Source: Acanthamoeba castellanii str. Neff
Taxonomy: Eukaryota; Discosea; Longamoebia; Acanthamoebidae
Assembly: GCF_000313135.1 (NCBI RefSeq)
Contig: NW_004457490.1
Coordinates: 12,981 to 32,640 of the forward strand
Length of the DNA stretch: 19,660 nt
Direction: 5' to 3'
Part shown: in pieces, positions 18,791-19,660 of the stretch
Position numbering within the stretch: position 1 is the stretch's first letter
How the letters are laid out: the number at the start of each line of letters is the position of its first letter
Translations under genes and position numbers: made by a program
The notes under the pieces: model-generated
What the model saw: the letters and a program-made list of their open reading frames with translations, nothing else
Told to the model about the DNA's origin: nothing
Databases searched by the model: none

Positions 18791-19660
18791 ATGTCTAGTC
18801 CTCCTTCGCCTGCGTTGCCGTCGACACCTTCGACGTCGTCACTCTTGTTCTTGGGCGCCGGAGTGGTCGGGTTGTGCGCGTCGGCTCTTGCTCTTGGCCT
18901 TGTCTTGCGCCGGCGCAGGTCTCTTGGTGCTGCAACTGCCCCCCCCCAAAGTACAATATTATGATTTTCTAATATTCCTTTTATCTCATTTTGTTGTTAT
19001 TTTGACAATTATGGAGCAGACGATGACGATGAAGAAGAGGACGAAGAGGAAGAAGAGGACGAGGAAGACCACAAGGCCGACCAGTCCCTCGTCCTCTCCA
19101 GGCTCACCCAGCGGGGTCCCGCCGGCCGCCTGTTCAGAGAGAGCTTCAGGCGCTCGCGCGGTGCCGCTGGCACGGTCGTGCGGCTCTTTCTCTCCATCGA
19201 CCCCTCGGAGGCCGCTTCGTCGGCCCACCAGGCTGGCTTCCCGTCGCCCGACCAAATGGTGGTGAGTGCGATGTGCTTCCTGTCCCTGGCCAACGAAGAC
19301 CCGCCAGCGGAGGTGGTCGATGCCATGGCGACGCCGCAGGTGATCGCCCACGCCACGGCCATCCTGGCCAGCGACGCCCGTCGCGGGTCTCAGGAGTGCG
19401 ACACGCTGGTGGCCTTCCTGTACCACATCACGACCTACTACCCGAGCGCGGCGCAGGTGGTCTTGGCGGACCCGCGACTGCTGCCGGTTGTGTGCGGCTG
19501 CCTGCTCGACGCCACCGCAGACACGCCGCCAGACTACGTGGCACGTCTCTCGTCCCTGGCGGTGTCCAGTATCTTGTCGAAGTTTGAAGGTAACTTCGTG
19601 TATCTTGTTGTTGGCTTTTTGTGTGGTGTTTCTGACTTGACACCGCACACGCACACGCAC
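18791..19660 (+). CDS. Membrane-anchored protein with acidic tract and helical-repeat region, 5' part
   Basis: Exon 1 is 18791-18950 and exon 2 is 19020-19589, joined in phase 1; a third exon lies beyond the window. 243 residues are visible. The start is MSSPPSPALPS, then one hydrophobic segment (about 18-40) ended by RRRR, which predicts an N-out/C-in signal anchor or an organelle-membrane anchor. Exon 2 opens with a run of about 16 almost entirely Asp/Glu residues. Next comes a basic stretch and a series of Ala/Leu-rich helices (MVVSAMCFLSLANED, VIAHATAILASDARR, CDTLVAFLYHITTYYPSA, LLPVVCGCLLDATAD) that look like armadillo/HEAT-type repeats. I do not recognise a specific family. The ending of exon 2 at 19589 (GAAG/GTAAC) is well supported. 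Confidence 0.68.

Noticed and set aside
18422..18964. 180-residue plus-strand frame covering repeat copy B and the start of the last gene
   Set aside because: It joins an intergenic relic to an exon in a frame that only becomes meaningful at the ATG at 18791.

Overview
The window looks like nuclear DNA of a free-living amoebozoan, most like Acanthamoeba. Coding exons are GC-rich and short, introns are very frequent (about 63 in my models), intergenic gaps are small, and many introns carry CGTGT- or CACAC-type simple repeats. The gene content fits too: an Atg17-like coiled-coil protein, sedolisin and SIMPL secreted proteins, and an F-box protein ending in a STAT-like linker-SH2. The species is inferred from style and content, not from a search. 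No tRNA, rRNA, transposase or CRISPR array was seen.

Layout, left to right. 1-1941 (-): first 343 residues of an Atg17-like protein, running off the left edge. 1942-2731: divergent intergenic stretch, partly AT-richer. 2732-4381 (+): ZupT-type ZIP metal transporter. 4612-5498 (+): short-chain dehydrogenase with a clear TATA box. 5542-6650 (-): secreted SIMPL-domain protein. 6771-10357 (-): 17-exon sedolisin (S53, TPP1-like) protease precursor. 10507-12656 (-): N-acetylglucosamine-kinase-like sugar kinase with a presequence and one membrane segment. 12819-14304 (+): PLP-dependent serine/threonine dehydratase. 14799-15725 (+): small secreted Cys-rich protein. 15917-18423 (-): F-box, coiled coil, STAT-like linker and SH2. 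18791-19660 (+): start of a membrane-anchored, probably helical-repeat protein, cut by the right edge.

Exon models were built by hand from reading-frame continuity, GT/GC-AG borders and matching intron phase, so nearly all join in frame. The weakest part is the middle of the F-box/SH2 gene (about 17.5-18.05 kb). The genes look like ordinary housekeeping, degradative and signalling functions and do not form one pathway. Sedolisin and SIMPL are neighbouring secreted products. The most unusual items are the F-box/SH2 architecture, the direct repeat made from the last exon of the Cys-rich gene that brackets that F-box/SH2 gene, the enlarged sedolisin prosegment, the membrane-tethered sugar kinase, and a strong preference for GTAC at intron starts.
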